From: Enterovibrio calviensis DSM 14347
GTDB lineage: Bacteria > Pseudomonadota > Gammaproteobacteria > Enterobacterales > Vibrionaceae
Direction: 5' to 3'
NCBI RefSeq assembly: GCF_000621165.1
Contig: NZ_JHZA01000007.1
Span: 397,030 to 461,029, forward strand
DNA length: 64,000 nucleotides
The translations under genes and the position numbers were made by a program. This document shows, in pieces, positions 9,214 to 18,084 of this stretch; the stretch's first letter is position 1, and every line of letters begins with the position of its first letter. The notes beneath the pieces are model-generated. The model was not told where the DNA came from. It did not search any database and saw only the letters and a program-made list of their open reading frames with translations.

Positions 9214-10122
9214 TTGCTCTCCTTCATATCTAAACACTCATCACTTCTACTTTTACTTGCAGCCTTCGTCGGTTTTGTATTTCCCACGCAATCAGCAGCT
9301 GCACTTCCCTATTTGCCTTATGTATTGTTTGCCTTGATGCTTTTTACACTGATGGGCATCGATCAACGTATGTTGGTAAAAGCGCTGTTTAATCGTTCTG
9401 CTTGGGGGTATTCATTAGTTCATGGCGGAGTGACCACGTTCATCGTTTCATGTGTCGCTTTAGCATTTGGAGCGAGTACAGAACTGCTTTTGGCTGTGAC
9501 GGCTGTGTGCGCGACAGGTAGCTTATTTGCCACCCCAGCAATTGTGCGTTCAATGGGGTTTGAACCTTTAACCGCGATGGCTTTTACTATTGCTAGCACC
9601 TTAATGATGCCAATCATTTTATATCTTAACCTTGCGGTATTCAGTGGTGACGACTTCTCGCTCGATTTACAAAGCTACTGCTTACGAATGGTCATATTCA
9701 TATTCGGCCCAATGGCAATGGCTTACTTCATCCACAAGAATGTCGCAAAGAGTCACCTCTCCCGTATTCACAGTAAACTTGCGCAGTTTACGATTATTTT
9801 GGTCTTCAGTTTCCCATTTGGTTTATCCGGTCAATTTCGCCTGCTTTGGGACAATAACAGGGACTTCGCCATCAATATGCTGTTTTTGGCAGTGGGCATT
9901 TGCGTATTGTTCTTCGTGATTGGATTACTTTTTTACTGGCGCAAGGGGAAAGAGCAAGCCTATGTGGCTGCGATTACGTCGGGGAATAGAAACGTGTTAC
10001 TAACTTACTCGGTAGCAGGCGTTTTTTTGGGTCCCTTGTACTTACCCCTCATCGGTGCGTTACAACTGCCCATCTACTTGCAACCTATTGTTGTCAAGTT
10101 TTTACTCAAACGAATACCTTAA
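9214..10122 (+). CDS. BASS-like (bile acid:sodium symporter superfamily) transporter
   Basis: A 302-residue polytopic membrane protein with about nine or ten hydrophobic helices. It contains VTAVCATGSLFATPAIVRS and, late in the protein, AAITSGNRNVLLTYSVAG. The GNRN motif within a helix break is typical of bile acid:sodium symporter/arsenite-permease-like carriers. It starts at TTG (9214) with TTGAGGCG 5 bases ahead; no ATG is better placed. The substrate cannot be told from the sequence; organic anion uptake or efflux is inference. It stands alone. Confidence 0.65.
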   Translation: MLSFISKHSSLLLLLAAFVGFVFPTQSAAALPYLPYVLFALMLFTLMGIDQRMLVKALFNRSAWGYSLVHGGVTTFIVSCVALAFGASTELLLAVTAVCATGSLFATPAIVRSMGFEPLTAMAFTIASTLMMPIILYLNLAVFSGDDFSLDLQSYCLRMVIFIFGPMAMAYFIHKNVAKSHLSRIHSKLAQFTIILVFSFPFGLSGQFRLLWDNNRDFAINMLFLAVGICVLFFVIGLLFYWRKGKEQAYVAAITSGNRNVLLTYSVAGVFLGPLYLPLIGALQLPIYLQPIVVKFLLKRIP

Positions 10123-10263
10123 CGCTAATTAGGCACAACCGTGAATTAACACGTTCACAGTAATGCTTCATGATCCTAAACTAGCAAGATTCCGAGATGC
10201 CATGTATTGTTTGGTGGGCCCAACCAATCTGTAATATCTGTAATATCTGGCATTTTGGGTGAA

Positions 10264-10281
10264 AGCGGCAATTCAGCCGCT
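10264..10281 (-). terminator. Weak hairpin at the end of the 32-aa ORF
   Basis: AGCGGC-TGAATT-GCCGCT is a perfect 6-bp inverted repeat containing the stop codon of the small ORF in its loop, followed on the minus strand by TTCACCC. The T tract is poor, so termination is uncertain. Confidence 0.4.
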
Positions 10282-10371
10282 CACTACCGGAACAAAATAG
10301 ACTAACGATAGCCAAGCACTTACCCAAAAAGCGATCAATCCAAAGTCTAACCAATCACGTTTCTCTATCAT
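10273..10371 (-). CDS. Candidate small membrane protein, 32 aa
   Basis: Within an otherwise empty 508-base interval the minus strand holds ATG plus 31 codons: MIEKRDWLDFG followed by a hydrophobic helix (LIAFWVSAWLSLVYFVPVV, about residues 12-30) and SG. AAGGA lies 8 bases upstream of the ATG, and a hairpin overlaps the stop. A charged, cytoplasmic-type N-terminus with one membrane helix is the typical form of small bacterial membrane proteins. I know of no named family. The rest of the interval (10123-10272 and 10372-10630) shows no other gene. Confidence 0.5.
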   Translation of the reverse strand: MIEKRDWLDFGLIAFWVSAWLSLVYFVPVVSG

Positions 10372-10630
10372 GACGTTATTCCTTCTTGTCGTATCTCTGC
10401 CTTAATTCTTATATCGACAACTCAGTTAATTACTTAAATGAATTGTGCGTATAAGTATTGAGTCCTTCGCATAGCGTTTTAACGCCTTCATTTCATAGAC
10501 GGCAAAAACTCGCCATGTTTCCCAAACAATGCAATTTTTAGGCACATTTGTGATTTAGAACTCAAAAAACAGGAAGGTAATTGAAGATAGCGGCACGAAT
10601 CGCCGCTAAATCAACCGATTAGTTGGAATG

Positions 10631-12379
10631 CTAATCTGAGGAACAAACAGGACAAGGGACATAATTCGCGCAAGTGGTCGGCATCACGGCAAGGGATTCT
10701 TGCGCTCTGGCATACTCGATAAAGCTCTCTGACAAGGTGACGTCAATAGAGAACGGAGGCTCTGCGAGATGTTTCAACGAGTCGTAGCCCTCTTTACCTT
10801 GCGAAGTATAAGCCGATGAAACAACGGTATAAACGCTATCGGGCTCTATGGCTAGCCATTCGCCATCTTGATTAAGGTACTCAAGAACCGTAATGCGTTC
10901 ACCTTTTGGCTTGTCACATTCGTAGCGGTAATTTAGACCCGCAGTATATGGAAAGCTTCCATCACCCGTACCTTCAATACAGTTGTTCGTTGCGTTATCG
11001 ATCGCCCCTTCGAGGGCTTGCATCACCTGAAGCCCTGTCGGCTTATACAACATCAGATCGATAGCAAAAGGCAACAGACGACCCGCCACTTCTGCAGCAG
11101 TCAACTTGCCTTGCTCTAAACTGACACGCACACCACCTGCATTATGAATGGCAAAGTCCACTTGGTGACCGCGCTCGCGAGCCGCATACAAGAAGCCTTC
11201 ACATACTAGCGGTGCGATTTCGCTTCCCCCTTTCTCATCGGGAACACGAATATGACGCAAACGAGCTGGTAATCGAGTGACAACGTCACTCTTTAATTTC
11301 TCAACGGCTGGCTTATATCGCTCATTTAGGACTGTTTTTATCTCTTCATCACCACGGCAATGGAGGACATTAGGTTGTTGCGCCAAGTACTCTTTCGCTA
11401 GGGTAAATGCTTCTGCGGGTAAACGTTGATCCCATGAAGCGTCCATGGCCAAGCTGCGTCCCAGCATCAGATAGTTACCGCCACTGTAATCAGACACTCT
11501 ACCTTGCGCATCTAGCGTAACGCGTAACTTACCCAGCGCAAAAGAATGACAGCCCGCTTGTACCACCAGCGTGTCCTGAATTAATCGCCCATATGACCCC
11601 ATGTCACCTAAGCCGAGGTTACTAAAGTCCCCTTGCAATACGTGGCTGTGACCACCAACGATGACAGAAAGCCCATCAACCTCTTCTGCCATTTTTAAGT
11701 CCTGATCGTAACCAAGGTGGCTAAGCAGAATGATGTGATTAGTGCCAAGGTGCTGTTTGATGTGCGCAACGGTATCCACAATCGTTTGCTTGGCATTCAT
11801 GAACGGCGTATCAGCATCAGGCATCGCGATGTCAGCCATCTTGTCGAGAGCAACACTAAATATCGCGACATTCTGATCGCCAAACTGCTTGAGCATCACA
11901 CTCGCGATCTTGTTAACGGGGTCGTATGGAAGCAGTTGACGCTTGCCCTTCACAGGGCACGGTTTTTGATCGCACTCATTGCTGACATCCCAATTTCCTG
12001 CAAGTAGTGGGAAATTGATTTGGTCAAGAAGGCGCGACACGGATGCGTTGCCAAGATCGAGCTCGTGGTTGCCTAACGCCATGGCATCAGGCCGAAGTAA
12101 ATTGAGCATTGTGGCATTGGCTTCGCCTTTAAAAAGGCTGTAATACAAGGTGCCTTGAAAGCAATCCCCCGCATGTAGAAACAAGAAACCATCTGTTGTT
12201 GACGTCGTTTCTTCTTTGAAAGATTTAACCACGGAAGAAATACGCGCAAATCCGCCGACATTTGCATAGATGCGTTCATCGAGACCAGGAATTGCCAATG
12301 ACATAGGCGTCGGTTCGAAATGGGAGTGGGTATCATTGATGTGCGCGATAGCAAGCGTTATGGACGTGAAGTTAGGCAT
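10631..12379 (-). CDS. Bifunctional metallophosphatase/5'-nucleotidase
   Basis: A 582-residue enzyme of the UshA/5'-nucleotidase superfamily. The N-terminal metallophosphatase domain (about 1-280) contains AHINDTHSHFEP, HAGDCFQGT, LGNHELDLG, LLSHLGYDQD and VGGHSHV, which supply the two-metal ligands. The C-terminal nucleotidase domain (about 330-570) contains HNAGGVRVSLEQG and YTSQGKEGYDSL. It would hydrolyse nucleotides or related phosphoesters. Unusually, there is no signal peptide at the chosen start (ATG 12379, AAAGGA upstream), so it may act in the cytoplasm, and it ends in a cysteine-rich tail containing C-x(5)-C-x(2)-C. Confidence 0.88.
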   Translation of the reverse strand: MPNFTSITLAIAHINDTHSHFEPTPMSLAIPGLDERIYANVGGFARISSVVKSFKEETTSTTDGFLFLHAGDCFQGTLYYSLFKGEANATMLNLLRPDAMALGNHELDLGNASVSRLLDQINFPLLAGNWDVSNECDQKPCPVKGKRQLLPYDPVNKIASVMLKQFGDQNVAIFSVALDKMADIAMPDADTPFMNAKQTIVDTVAHIKQHLGTNHIILLSHLGYDQDLKMAEEVDGLSVIVGGHSHVLQGDFSNLGLGDMGSYGRLIQDTLVVQAGCHSFALGKLRVTLDAQGRVSDYSGGNYLMLGRSLAMDASWDQRLPAEAFTLAKEYLAQQPNVLHCRGDEEIKTVLNERYKPAVEKLKSDVVTRLPARLRHIRVPDEKGGSEIAPLVCEGFLYAARERGHQVDFAIHNAGGVRVSLEQGKLTAAEVAGRLLPFAIDLMLYKPTGLQVMQALEGAIDNATNNCIEGTGDGSFPYTAGLNYRYECDKPKGERITVLEYLNQDGEWLAIEPDSVYTVVSSAYTSQGKEGYDSLKHLAEPPFSIDVTLSESFIEYARAQESLAVMPTTCANYVPCPVCSSD

Positions 12380-12548
12380 GATTTCCTTTATGCGTTTCAC
12401 AAAACAAGAGTGTATCAAACTCTGAGTCTAGAGAACACATATCACAGTTTTGTTGCAACTCACTTTATTAACCCCAGCAAGGACTACCATCAAGGCCAGC
12501 CAGCACAAGGCTATTGCCTCTTTATTATGGGAATTGAGGGTAACTAAA

Positions 12549-12800
12549 TTAGGGGATTTGAGGGTAACTAAACGCAATAAATGAGAAGAATTTCATCGCT
12601 CCACCAAGCAGCAAACTGATCATGGCGGCATACCACCATTTCATTTCTTCTGTTGAGAGACTTTGGATATTGAAGAGAACGACATTCAACCGATGCCATT
12701 TATGGGTTCGAAAAGCATATTGGAAAGCACACCGCACCAGCATCACTAATCCTGTGACCAACAGAACTGTTTCAATCGCGTGTGCAATGACTGGCAGCAA
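12549..12800 (-). CDS. Hypothetical two-helix membrane protein, 83 aa
   Basis: The frame codes for 83 residues with two hydrophobic helices (about 4-24, HAIETVLLVTGLVMLVR, and 58-76, AAMISLLLGGAMKFFSF) separated by a basic segment. It starts at TTG (12800), two codons after an in-frame stop, with AGGTAGG about 9 bases upstream; no ATG is available. Opposite frames lack ribosome sites. No family recognised; moderate confidence that it is expressed. Confidence 0.5.
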   Translation of the reverse strand: MLPVIAHAIETVLLVTGLVMLVRCAFQYAFRTHKWHRLNVVLFNIQSLSTEEMKWWYAAMISLLLGGAMKFFSFIAFSYPQIP

Positions 12801-13005
12801 ACCGTGTACCTACCTTTTTCCTCGAATAGTGAAAATAGTACAAAAGGGCAGCGAATATTCAACGTTTTATTCACATTGAAATGAGAGTTCGTGAAGTCAG
12901 ATGAATAATCCGATCATAAACACGAAGGTGCACATCGATGATCATTCAATGATGAAAAGGAACAAAAGGGCAACACCCGTGCCCTTTATACCCAGCGTTC
13001 TTTAC

Positions 13006-13845
13006 TCAATCGGTTAATACGCCATTCTGGTAGTCGCGAACAGCTTGGTTAATTTCATCCATTGAGTTCATCACAAACGGTCCGTAGTGCACCACAGGTT
13101 CATCAATAGGTAGACCCGACAGAATCAGCGCCCCGGCATCTTCTGAAGCAGTAAGCTCTAGTAAGTCCCCTGCCGAAAGCTGAACCATGTGTCCTTGATT
13201 AACTAACTGGTTTGCAATATCAATCGTTCCTTTATAGACATACATGTTCATTTGATAGTCTGATGGCACCGCTAGTTTGCGCGTTTCACCCGCACTTGCA
13301 CGCCAATCCGCAATAAATGTTTCAACGCCTGTCGATTGTAGAGGTCCAACAACTTCCGCAGTGTCTTCAGTCGCGCTTCCAGAAATCACGCGTAGAAGGT
13401 TGTTCTCTGTCCCGTATTCATTGATTTCGGGCGCTTGAAAATCATGATATTGCGCTGGATTCATTTTCTTTGCCGCAGGCAAGTTAATCCAAATTTGGAA
13501 TCCGTGCAGCTCACCATCATTCATGATAGGCATTTCGCTATGAATCACGCCTTTTCCTGCAGACATCCATTGAGCGCCACCACTACTCAGCTCGCCGACA
13601 TTCCCCATATGGTCTTTATGCTGAAAATGCCCTTTCAACATATAGGTCAGTGTTTCAATACCACGGTGAGGATGCGGTGGAAAACCACCAACGTAATCAT
13701 CCGGATTGTCGCTTTTCAATTCATCGATCATCAAGAAAGGGCTGAATTTCGAATCGTTAAATCCATGTACACGACTGATTTTAACGCCGTCTCCATCTTT
13801 TGATGCATGAGATCGAATAACGCGCAGTACTGTTCTGATATTCAT
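13006..13845 (-). CDS. Pirin family protein
   Basis: A 279-residue bicupin. The N-terminal cupin carries GFPPHPHRGIETLTYML, then HFQHKDHMGN and KGVIHSEMP, giving the His/His/His/Glu iron site of pirins. The C-terminal half has the weaker second cupin. Bacterial pirins have been reported as quercetin 2,3-dioxygenase-like (YhiW/YhhW type) or as regulators binding metabolic enzymes; which applies here cannot be said. AGGAG lies 7 bases before the ATG. The 297-base interval beyond (13846-14142) has no recognisable gene. Confidence 0.9.
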   Translation of the reverse strand: MNIRTVLRVIRSHASKDGDGVKISRVHGFNDSKFSPFLMIDELKSDNPDDYVGGFPPHPHRGIETLTYMLKGHFQHKDHMGNVGELSSGGAQWMSAGKGVIHSEMPIMNDGELHGFQIWINLPAAKKMNPAQYHDFQAPEINEYGTENNLLRVISGSATEDTAEVVGPLQSTGVETFIADWRASAGETRKLAVPSDYQMNMYVYKGTIDIANQLVNQGHMVQLSAGDLLELTASEDAGALILSGLPIDEPVVHYGPFVMNSMDEINQAVRDYQNGVLTD

Positions 13846-14142
13846 AACTTTCTCCTTAATTAGCGTTATTCTAGTGCTGGGTGGAGCGTAAAAAAACTAG
13901 GCTACGAGGAACAAGTTGTTCTGATTTTTCGAACAATCACTGGTTGTTTATCACGATAAACAAAGGATATTGCTTCTCAGCACGTAAATTATTTGCTGTT
14001 CCCACGAGTACATCTTTGATACCTATACCCTAAGAGCCCCCTAACAACCGACTAACAAACTGAAGGAGCTTGAGGGAAATCTTCCGGTTCAAGTTATGAA
14101 TACGCGATAGAAGGAAGTTACTCAGCGTGTAGCTAAGGGCAA

Positions 14143-14847
14143 ATGTACAATTCAAGGATGAATTTAATGATCGAATGGAAAGCCAATCACCTTTGGTATC
14201 ATGACGATAATTTCCGTTGTTTCGGCGTCGATATCGGGCAACGAATGGCGGTCATACGTCTGGCTGATGGCGAATTGTTGGTGCATAACCCCTGTGAGTT
14301 AACAGAACAACTCAAAAGCCAAATCAATGCGCTTGGCAAAGTACGTTGCGTCACGACAGCCAACCACACAATGCATCAATCATTGTCAGACTGGTGGCTG
14401 ACATATTCAGAAGCGTATTTCTATTCTGCTCCTGGTCTTGCCACGAAACGTTCTGACATTGGGTTTGATGGCGAACTAACGTCAAAGTCTTCCCCTGTGT
14501 GGCGAAACCAACTCTATCAAACTGTTTTACGTGGCAATGATCAGCGTGAAGATGTCGTTTTCTGTGACCCAATAAGCCGAACGCTTGTCATTGGAGAAAG
14601 CATTATGCTTTTGAACAAAGGATGTCTAATACGGAAACTGGTGGGCAAATCAACAGGGTGTCACATCCATGCCCGTGTTCCTTTCTATGAGAGGTATCGT
14701 GTCACCGATCCCAAGCTGCTACGGCGTTCTCTTCAAGAAATACTCACGTGGCCTTTTGACCATATCCTTCCGGTTCACGGCGACCCCATCGAAGGCGATG
14801 GGAAGAAAAAACTCGCAGCAGCATATGGCTGGGTGCTCAACCATTAA
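14143..14847 (+). CDS. DUF4336 domain protein (metallo-beta-lactamase-like fold)
   Basis: A 234-residue soluble protein resembling DUF4336. Features are AVIRLADGELLVHNPCELT, TTANHTMHQSLSDWW, ISRTLVIGES and, near the end, FDHILPVHGDPIEGDGKKKL. The HGDP element and scattered histidines are like those of degenerate metallo-beta-lactamase-fold hydrolases. The start is uncertain: ATG 14143 has AAGGG close by, while ATG 14167 (LMIEWKAN) has AAGGA further upstream. Substrate unknown. Confidence 0.65.
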   Translation: MYNSRMNLMIEWKANHLWYHDDNFRCFGVDIGQRMAVIRLADGELLVHNPCELTEQLKSQINALGKVRCVTTANHTMHQSLSDWWLTYSEAYFYSAPGLATKRSDIGFDGELTSKSSPVWRNQLYQTVLRGNDQREDVVFCDPISRTLVIGESIMLLNKGCLIRKLVGKSTGCHIHARVPFYERYRVTDPKLLRRSLQEILTWPFDHILPVHGDPIEGDGKKKLAAAYGWVLNH

Positions 14848-14943
14848 CACCCTAAAAATCACAGGAAAGTAATTCATAGCCCTTTGTATTCAAGTCGCTA
14901 TAATTGGGCATAATTTTTTCACCCGTATCAACAGAAGCAGTTC

Positions 14944-15867
14944 ATGAAACAGAATATTTTAACCTTTTTCAAAGGAATGGCGATGGGAGCGGCAGACGTT
15001 GTTCCCGGCGTTTCAGGCGGTACAATCGCTTTCATTACCGGCATCTATGACACCCTGTTAGAGAGTATTCGTCGCGTTAACCCTTCCCTATTTTCACTAT
15101 GGCGAAAAGAAGGCTTTTCCGCGGTATGGAAACACGTCAACGGTACGTTTCTTTCTTCATTGTTGGCAGGCATTCTCACTGCAATTCTCACGCTGGCAAA
15201 AGCTGTTTCTTATGCGCTAACTGAACACCCTATCGTGATCTGGTCGTTCTTCTTTGGCCTGATCGTCGCCTCAGCGATACACATGATTAAGCAAGTCGAA
15301 CGCTGGTCAGTCAAAGAAATCCTCTTTGCGATCGTCGGTGCCGTCTTTGCCTACAGCATCACAGTGGCCAATCCGGTCTCTATGGAATTCAACATGCTGA
15401 CGGTATTCATCGCAGGTTCCATTGCTATCTGTGCCATGATTCTGCCAGGGATCTCTGGCAGCTTCATTCTGTTGCTTCTTGGTATGTATGGCCCAGTGCT
15501 AGATGCAGTGAAGAGCCTCCAAATCCCGATTCTTGCTCTGTTTGCTCTTGGCTGTTTAGTCGGCCTGTTAAGCTTCTCTCATGTGCTGTCTTGGCTGCTG
15601 CGCTGTTACCGTGGTTTCACCATCGCCTTTTTAACGGGCTTATTGATTGGTGCGCTAGGCAAGGTATGGCCTTGGAAAGAAGTCATCAGCTTCCGTACAA
15701 ACTCTTCGGGTGAACAAGTGCCTCTTATTGAGAAAGCCCTATCGCCAATGGCGTTTGAAACCGCCACCGGTCAACCGTCATTGTTGCCAATTGCACTTGT
15801 GATGATGGTCGTAGGTTTTGGACTGGTTCTCGGCCTCGAAAAAGTCTCACAAAAACTCGAAGACTAA
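14944..15867 (+). CDS. popT: DUF368 carrier, PopT-type undecaprenyl-phosphate transporter
   Basis: A 307-residue inner-membrane protein with about eight to nine helices. The two inverted-repeat signature segments of DUF368 are visible: MGAADVVPGVSGGTIAFITG (about residues 14-33) and ILPGISGSFILLLLGMYGP (about 166-184). In V. cholerae the DUF368 protein PopT was shown to recycle the C55 lipid carrier undecaprenyl phosphate across the membrane for peptidoglycan synthesis. Assignment rests on the DUF368 signature; orthology to that protein is inferred. The gene is monocistronic, with a terminator 50 bases downstream. Confidence 0.85.
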   Translation: MKQNILTFFKGMAMGAADVVPGVSGGTIAFITGIYDTLLESIRRVNPSLFSLWRKEGFSAVWKHVNGTFLSSLLAGILTAILTLAKAVSYALTEHPIVIWSFFFGLIVASAIHMIKQVERWSVKEILFAIVGAVFAYSITVANPVSMEFNMLTVFIAGSIAICAMILPGISGSFILLLLGMYGPVLDAVKSLQIPILALFALGCLVGLLSFSHVLSWLLRCYRGFTIAFLTGLLIGALGKVWPWKEVISFRTNSSGEQVPLIEKALSPMAFETATGQPSLLPIALVMMVVGFGLVLGLEKVSQKLED

Positions 15868-15918
15868 TTTCCATCACTTTACCGTTCCTCTTTACGCGAA
15901 CGAGTGTCAATCAATAAC

Positions 15919-15946
15919 AAGGGGCTGCTTAGGCAGCCCCTTTTCT
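15919..15946 (+). terminator. Rho-independent terminator of popT
   Basis: AAGGGGCTGC-TTAG-GCAGCCCCTTTTCTT: an 8-bp GC-rich stem with a T run. Confidence 0.92.
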
Positions 15947-16032
15947 TATCACTAGTTTCAAGACCTTACTCACATAGCGTCACCAGAGAAAGTGATACAC
16001 TTTTTAATGTTCATTCCTCAAAAATAGTCATC

Positions 16033-16485
16033 ATGAAAACCAGCTTTGCAATCGGTCGTCGTTTCGTCGATATTATTTTTGTCATCGTTTTTCTAGCTAT
16101 CGGTTATGTTTTTGCTGACCGCTTTCTCTTTTCAGCATCAAGCGAAACCTTCATTGAAGAGGACTATTGCACGCTTGGCACCATGACCTGTCATTTTCCA
16201 TCTGCCAACGCGCTCTTATCTACCAATAGCGTTAAACCCTTAGTGCCATCCCAACTCGATGTGACTATTGCTGACAGCAACGCACCGCATCTGCTGCTGG
16301 CCTTAGAAGGTGTGGAAATGAACATGGGCATATATAAGCTCAAATTGACGCGGTCTATAAACAATCAATTCACTGGCGACGTGATGCTACCCATTTGCAT
16401 GGACGACGAAATGACATGGCGAGGCACAATAAGTAGCCCAGATAACGCCACTATATTGCCTGTAGAAATAAGGATGAAACGATGA
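16033..16485 (+). CDS. Hypothetical membrane-anchored protein upstream of SCO1
   Basis: A 150-residue protein with one N-terminal membrane helix (about residues 11-31, DIIFVIVFLAIGYVFADRFLF) and a periplasmic remainder with three cysteines (CTLGTMTC and PICMDDE). It overlaps the next gene, a SCO1-like protein, by ATGA, so it belongs to the copper-delivery operon. I chose the ATG at 16033, where the membrane anchor begins; no good ribosome site is seen. The cysteines and a few methionines would allow copper binding, but that is inference. Confidence 0.6.
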   Translation: MKTSFAIGRRFVDIIFVIVFLAIGYVFADRFLFSASSETFIEEDYCTLGTMTCHFPSANALLSTNSVKPLVPSQLDVTIADSNAPHLLLALEGVEMNMGIYKLKLTRSINNQFTGDVMLPICMDDEMTWRGTISSPDNATILPVEIRMKR

Positions 16486-17066
16486 AAACCAAAATCATCA
16501 TACTGGCGCTAGCATTGGTGGCGGGATTGGGCGCTCGGTATATGGTCGAACAAAACCAAACACCCGACATTGTTGTGGAGTTGGGCAAATTACAAAGTGG
16601 TGACCAAACAGTCCAACTTTTTGATACCACGGATGAAAGATTACGCGTTCTCTATTTTGGCTATGCACATTGTCCAGATGTTTGCCCAACGTCGCTCGCT
16701 ATTCTTTCGGCGGCTTTGAAGTCATTACCCGAAGAAACATTAGCAGGCGTACGCCCCATTTTCGTTACCCTCGACCCGAAGAGAGATGACGCAGACGTGG
16801 CGAAAGAGTATGCAGGCTATTTCCACCCAATGCTTGAAGGCACGAGCGGTAGCGTGGAAGCCATTGACGCGTTGGCTAAGAAATATGGCGTGCTTTACCA
16901 AATCACAGAATTAGAAGACTCGGCAATGGAATACGCCGTTGACCACAGTTCCTACTTCTATTTCTTGAAACCAGATGGCACCTTAATTGAAAAAGTGCCA
17001 CACACTTTGAACCCCAACATGGTGTCTGATGCTATCGAACGTTTAGGCCCGAGTGCTAAGCGTTAA
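16482..17066 (+). CDS. SCO1/SenC family copper chaperone
   Basis: A 194-residue thioredoxin-fold protein anchored or exported through an N-terminal hydrophobic segment (residues 4-18). It has the Sco copper site: YAHCPDVCPT (CxxxC at about residues 65-69) and the distal histidine in AVDHSSYFYFL. Sco proteins deliver copper to, or reduce, the CuA site of cytochrome c oxidase. AAGGA precedes the start codon, which overlaps the preceding gene. The next gene is PCuAC, its usual partner. Confidence 0.93.
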   Translation: MKTKIIILALALVAGLGARYMVEQNQTPDIVVELGKLQSGDQTVQLFDTTDERLRVLYFGYAHCPDVCPTSLAILSAALKSLPEETLAGVRPIFVTLDPKRDDADVAKEYAGYFHPMLEGTSGSVEAIDALAKKYGVLYQITELEDSAMEYAVDHSSYFYFLKPDGTLIEKVPHTLNPNMVSDAIERLGPSAKR

Positions 17067-17166
17067 TAACAGCCATCTTTTCCGCGTTCTCTATGTGTTC
17101 CACGCTGAACCCATGCGCCGAATGTGAGTTTTTACCGAAAACTGAATGTTAGAAAAAGGAGTTTCG

Positions 17167-17628
17167 ATGAAACCAGCCCCCCTGATATGTTCATTACTCG
17201 CTGGAGTATTCTCATTATCAGTCAATGCAGCCATTGAACTGACTGACCCTTATGCGCGAGCAACACCGCCAAGAGCGCCCAACAGCGCTGCGTTTATGAT
17301 CATTAGTAACACAGGCAGTGAAGCAGTCAGTTTGATCCGTGCCGAAAGCCCCGCAGCTGGAACCGTCGAACTTCATAACCATGTAATGGATGAAGGCATG
17401 ATGAAAATGCGACAAGTTGACAGCATTGAAGTACCCAGCCACGGAAAAGCAACCTTAGAGCCTGGTGGCTTACATATCATGCTGTTCGATCTCTCTGCCC
17501 CATTAAAAGATGGCGAACGCCTTCCTTTAACTTTGCACTTCTCAAATGGTACAGAGGTCACACAATCTATTCCCATTACGAGGGCAATGGTTGAATCAAA
17601 AATGAAACACGGCCACGATAGTCATTAG
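17167..17628 (+). CDS. PCuA(C) periplasmic copper chaperone
   Basis: A 153-residue protein with a signal peptide (MKPAPLICSLLAGVFSLSVNA) and the PCuAC fold. The copper motif H-M-x10-M-x21-H-x-M is recognisable across LHNHVMDEGMMKMRQ and GGLHIML, and there is a His/Met-rich tail (MKHGHDSH). It passes Cu(I) to Sco or CuA. The start at 17167 is supported by AAAGGAG; the longer frame lacks the signal position. It lies 100 bases after the SCO1 gene. Confidence 0.92.
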   Translation: MKPAPLICSLLAGVFSLSVNAAIELTDPYARATPPRAPNSAAFMIISNTGSEAVSLIRAESPAAGTVELHNHVMDEGMMKMRQVDSIEVPSHGKATLEPGGLHIMLFDLSAPLKDGERLPLTLHFSNGTEVTQSIPITRAMVESKMKHGHDSH

Positions 17629-17820
17629 AAATTGCTAAAATTCTAAGTATTTATGCTGACGTGTGACTTAGATTTTTGGGCAGTATCAACATTGAGGCGT
17701 ACATCAAATGCCATCTGGCGGCAAAATAGTGATTCGCAGTCTATGTTTATACTGCAACCAGTTATTCAACAGGTAAAAAGCAGTAAAAGGCAACCCAACA
17801 AAAACAATGAGGTTTTAACT

Positions 17821-18066
17821 ATGAAAATTCGTCTTCTAGCGTTAGCAGCAATTGCATCCAGCGCAGTTCTAGCTGGTTGTTCAAACAACTCAGCGCTTGA
17901 GCAAAGTGTTGCAGATCTGTCATCTAAAGTAGATTCTCTTTCAAACCAAGTTTCTTCTCTACAAGGTGATGTTGCTGATGTAGCAGCTGCAACCGCTTTA
18001 TCTTATGACGAAGCAGCACGTGCGAACGAGCGTATTGACAACATGGCGCAGTCTTACACTAAGTAA
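17821..18066 (+). CDS. lpp: Major outer-membrane (Braun) lipoprotein Lpp
   Basis: An 81-residue lipoprotein: signal sequence with lipobox LAGC (Cys at 20), SNNSALEQSVADLSSKVDSL, then heptad repeats of a trimeric coiled coil (LSSKVDSLSNQVSSLQGDV) and a C-terminal lysine (AQSYTK). The terminal lysine is the residue that L,D-transpeptidases attach to peptidoglycan. GAGG precedes the ATG, and the codon use (many Ctt/Gct/Gtt/aaC) looks like that of a highly expressed gene. The convergent neighbour is an L,D-transpeptidase, a functionally matching partner. Confidence 0.93.
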   Translation: MKIRLLALAAIASSAVLAGCSNNSALEQSVADLSSKVDSLSNQVSSLQGDVADVAAATALSYDEAARANERIDNMAQSYTK

Positions 18067-18084
18067 GCCGTCTTGTAAGTCTCT

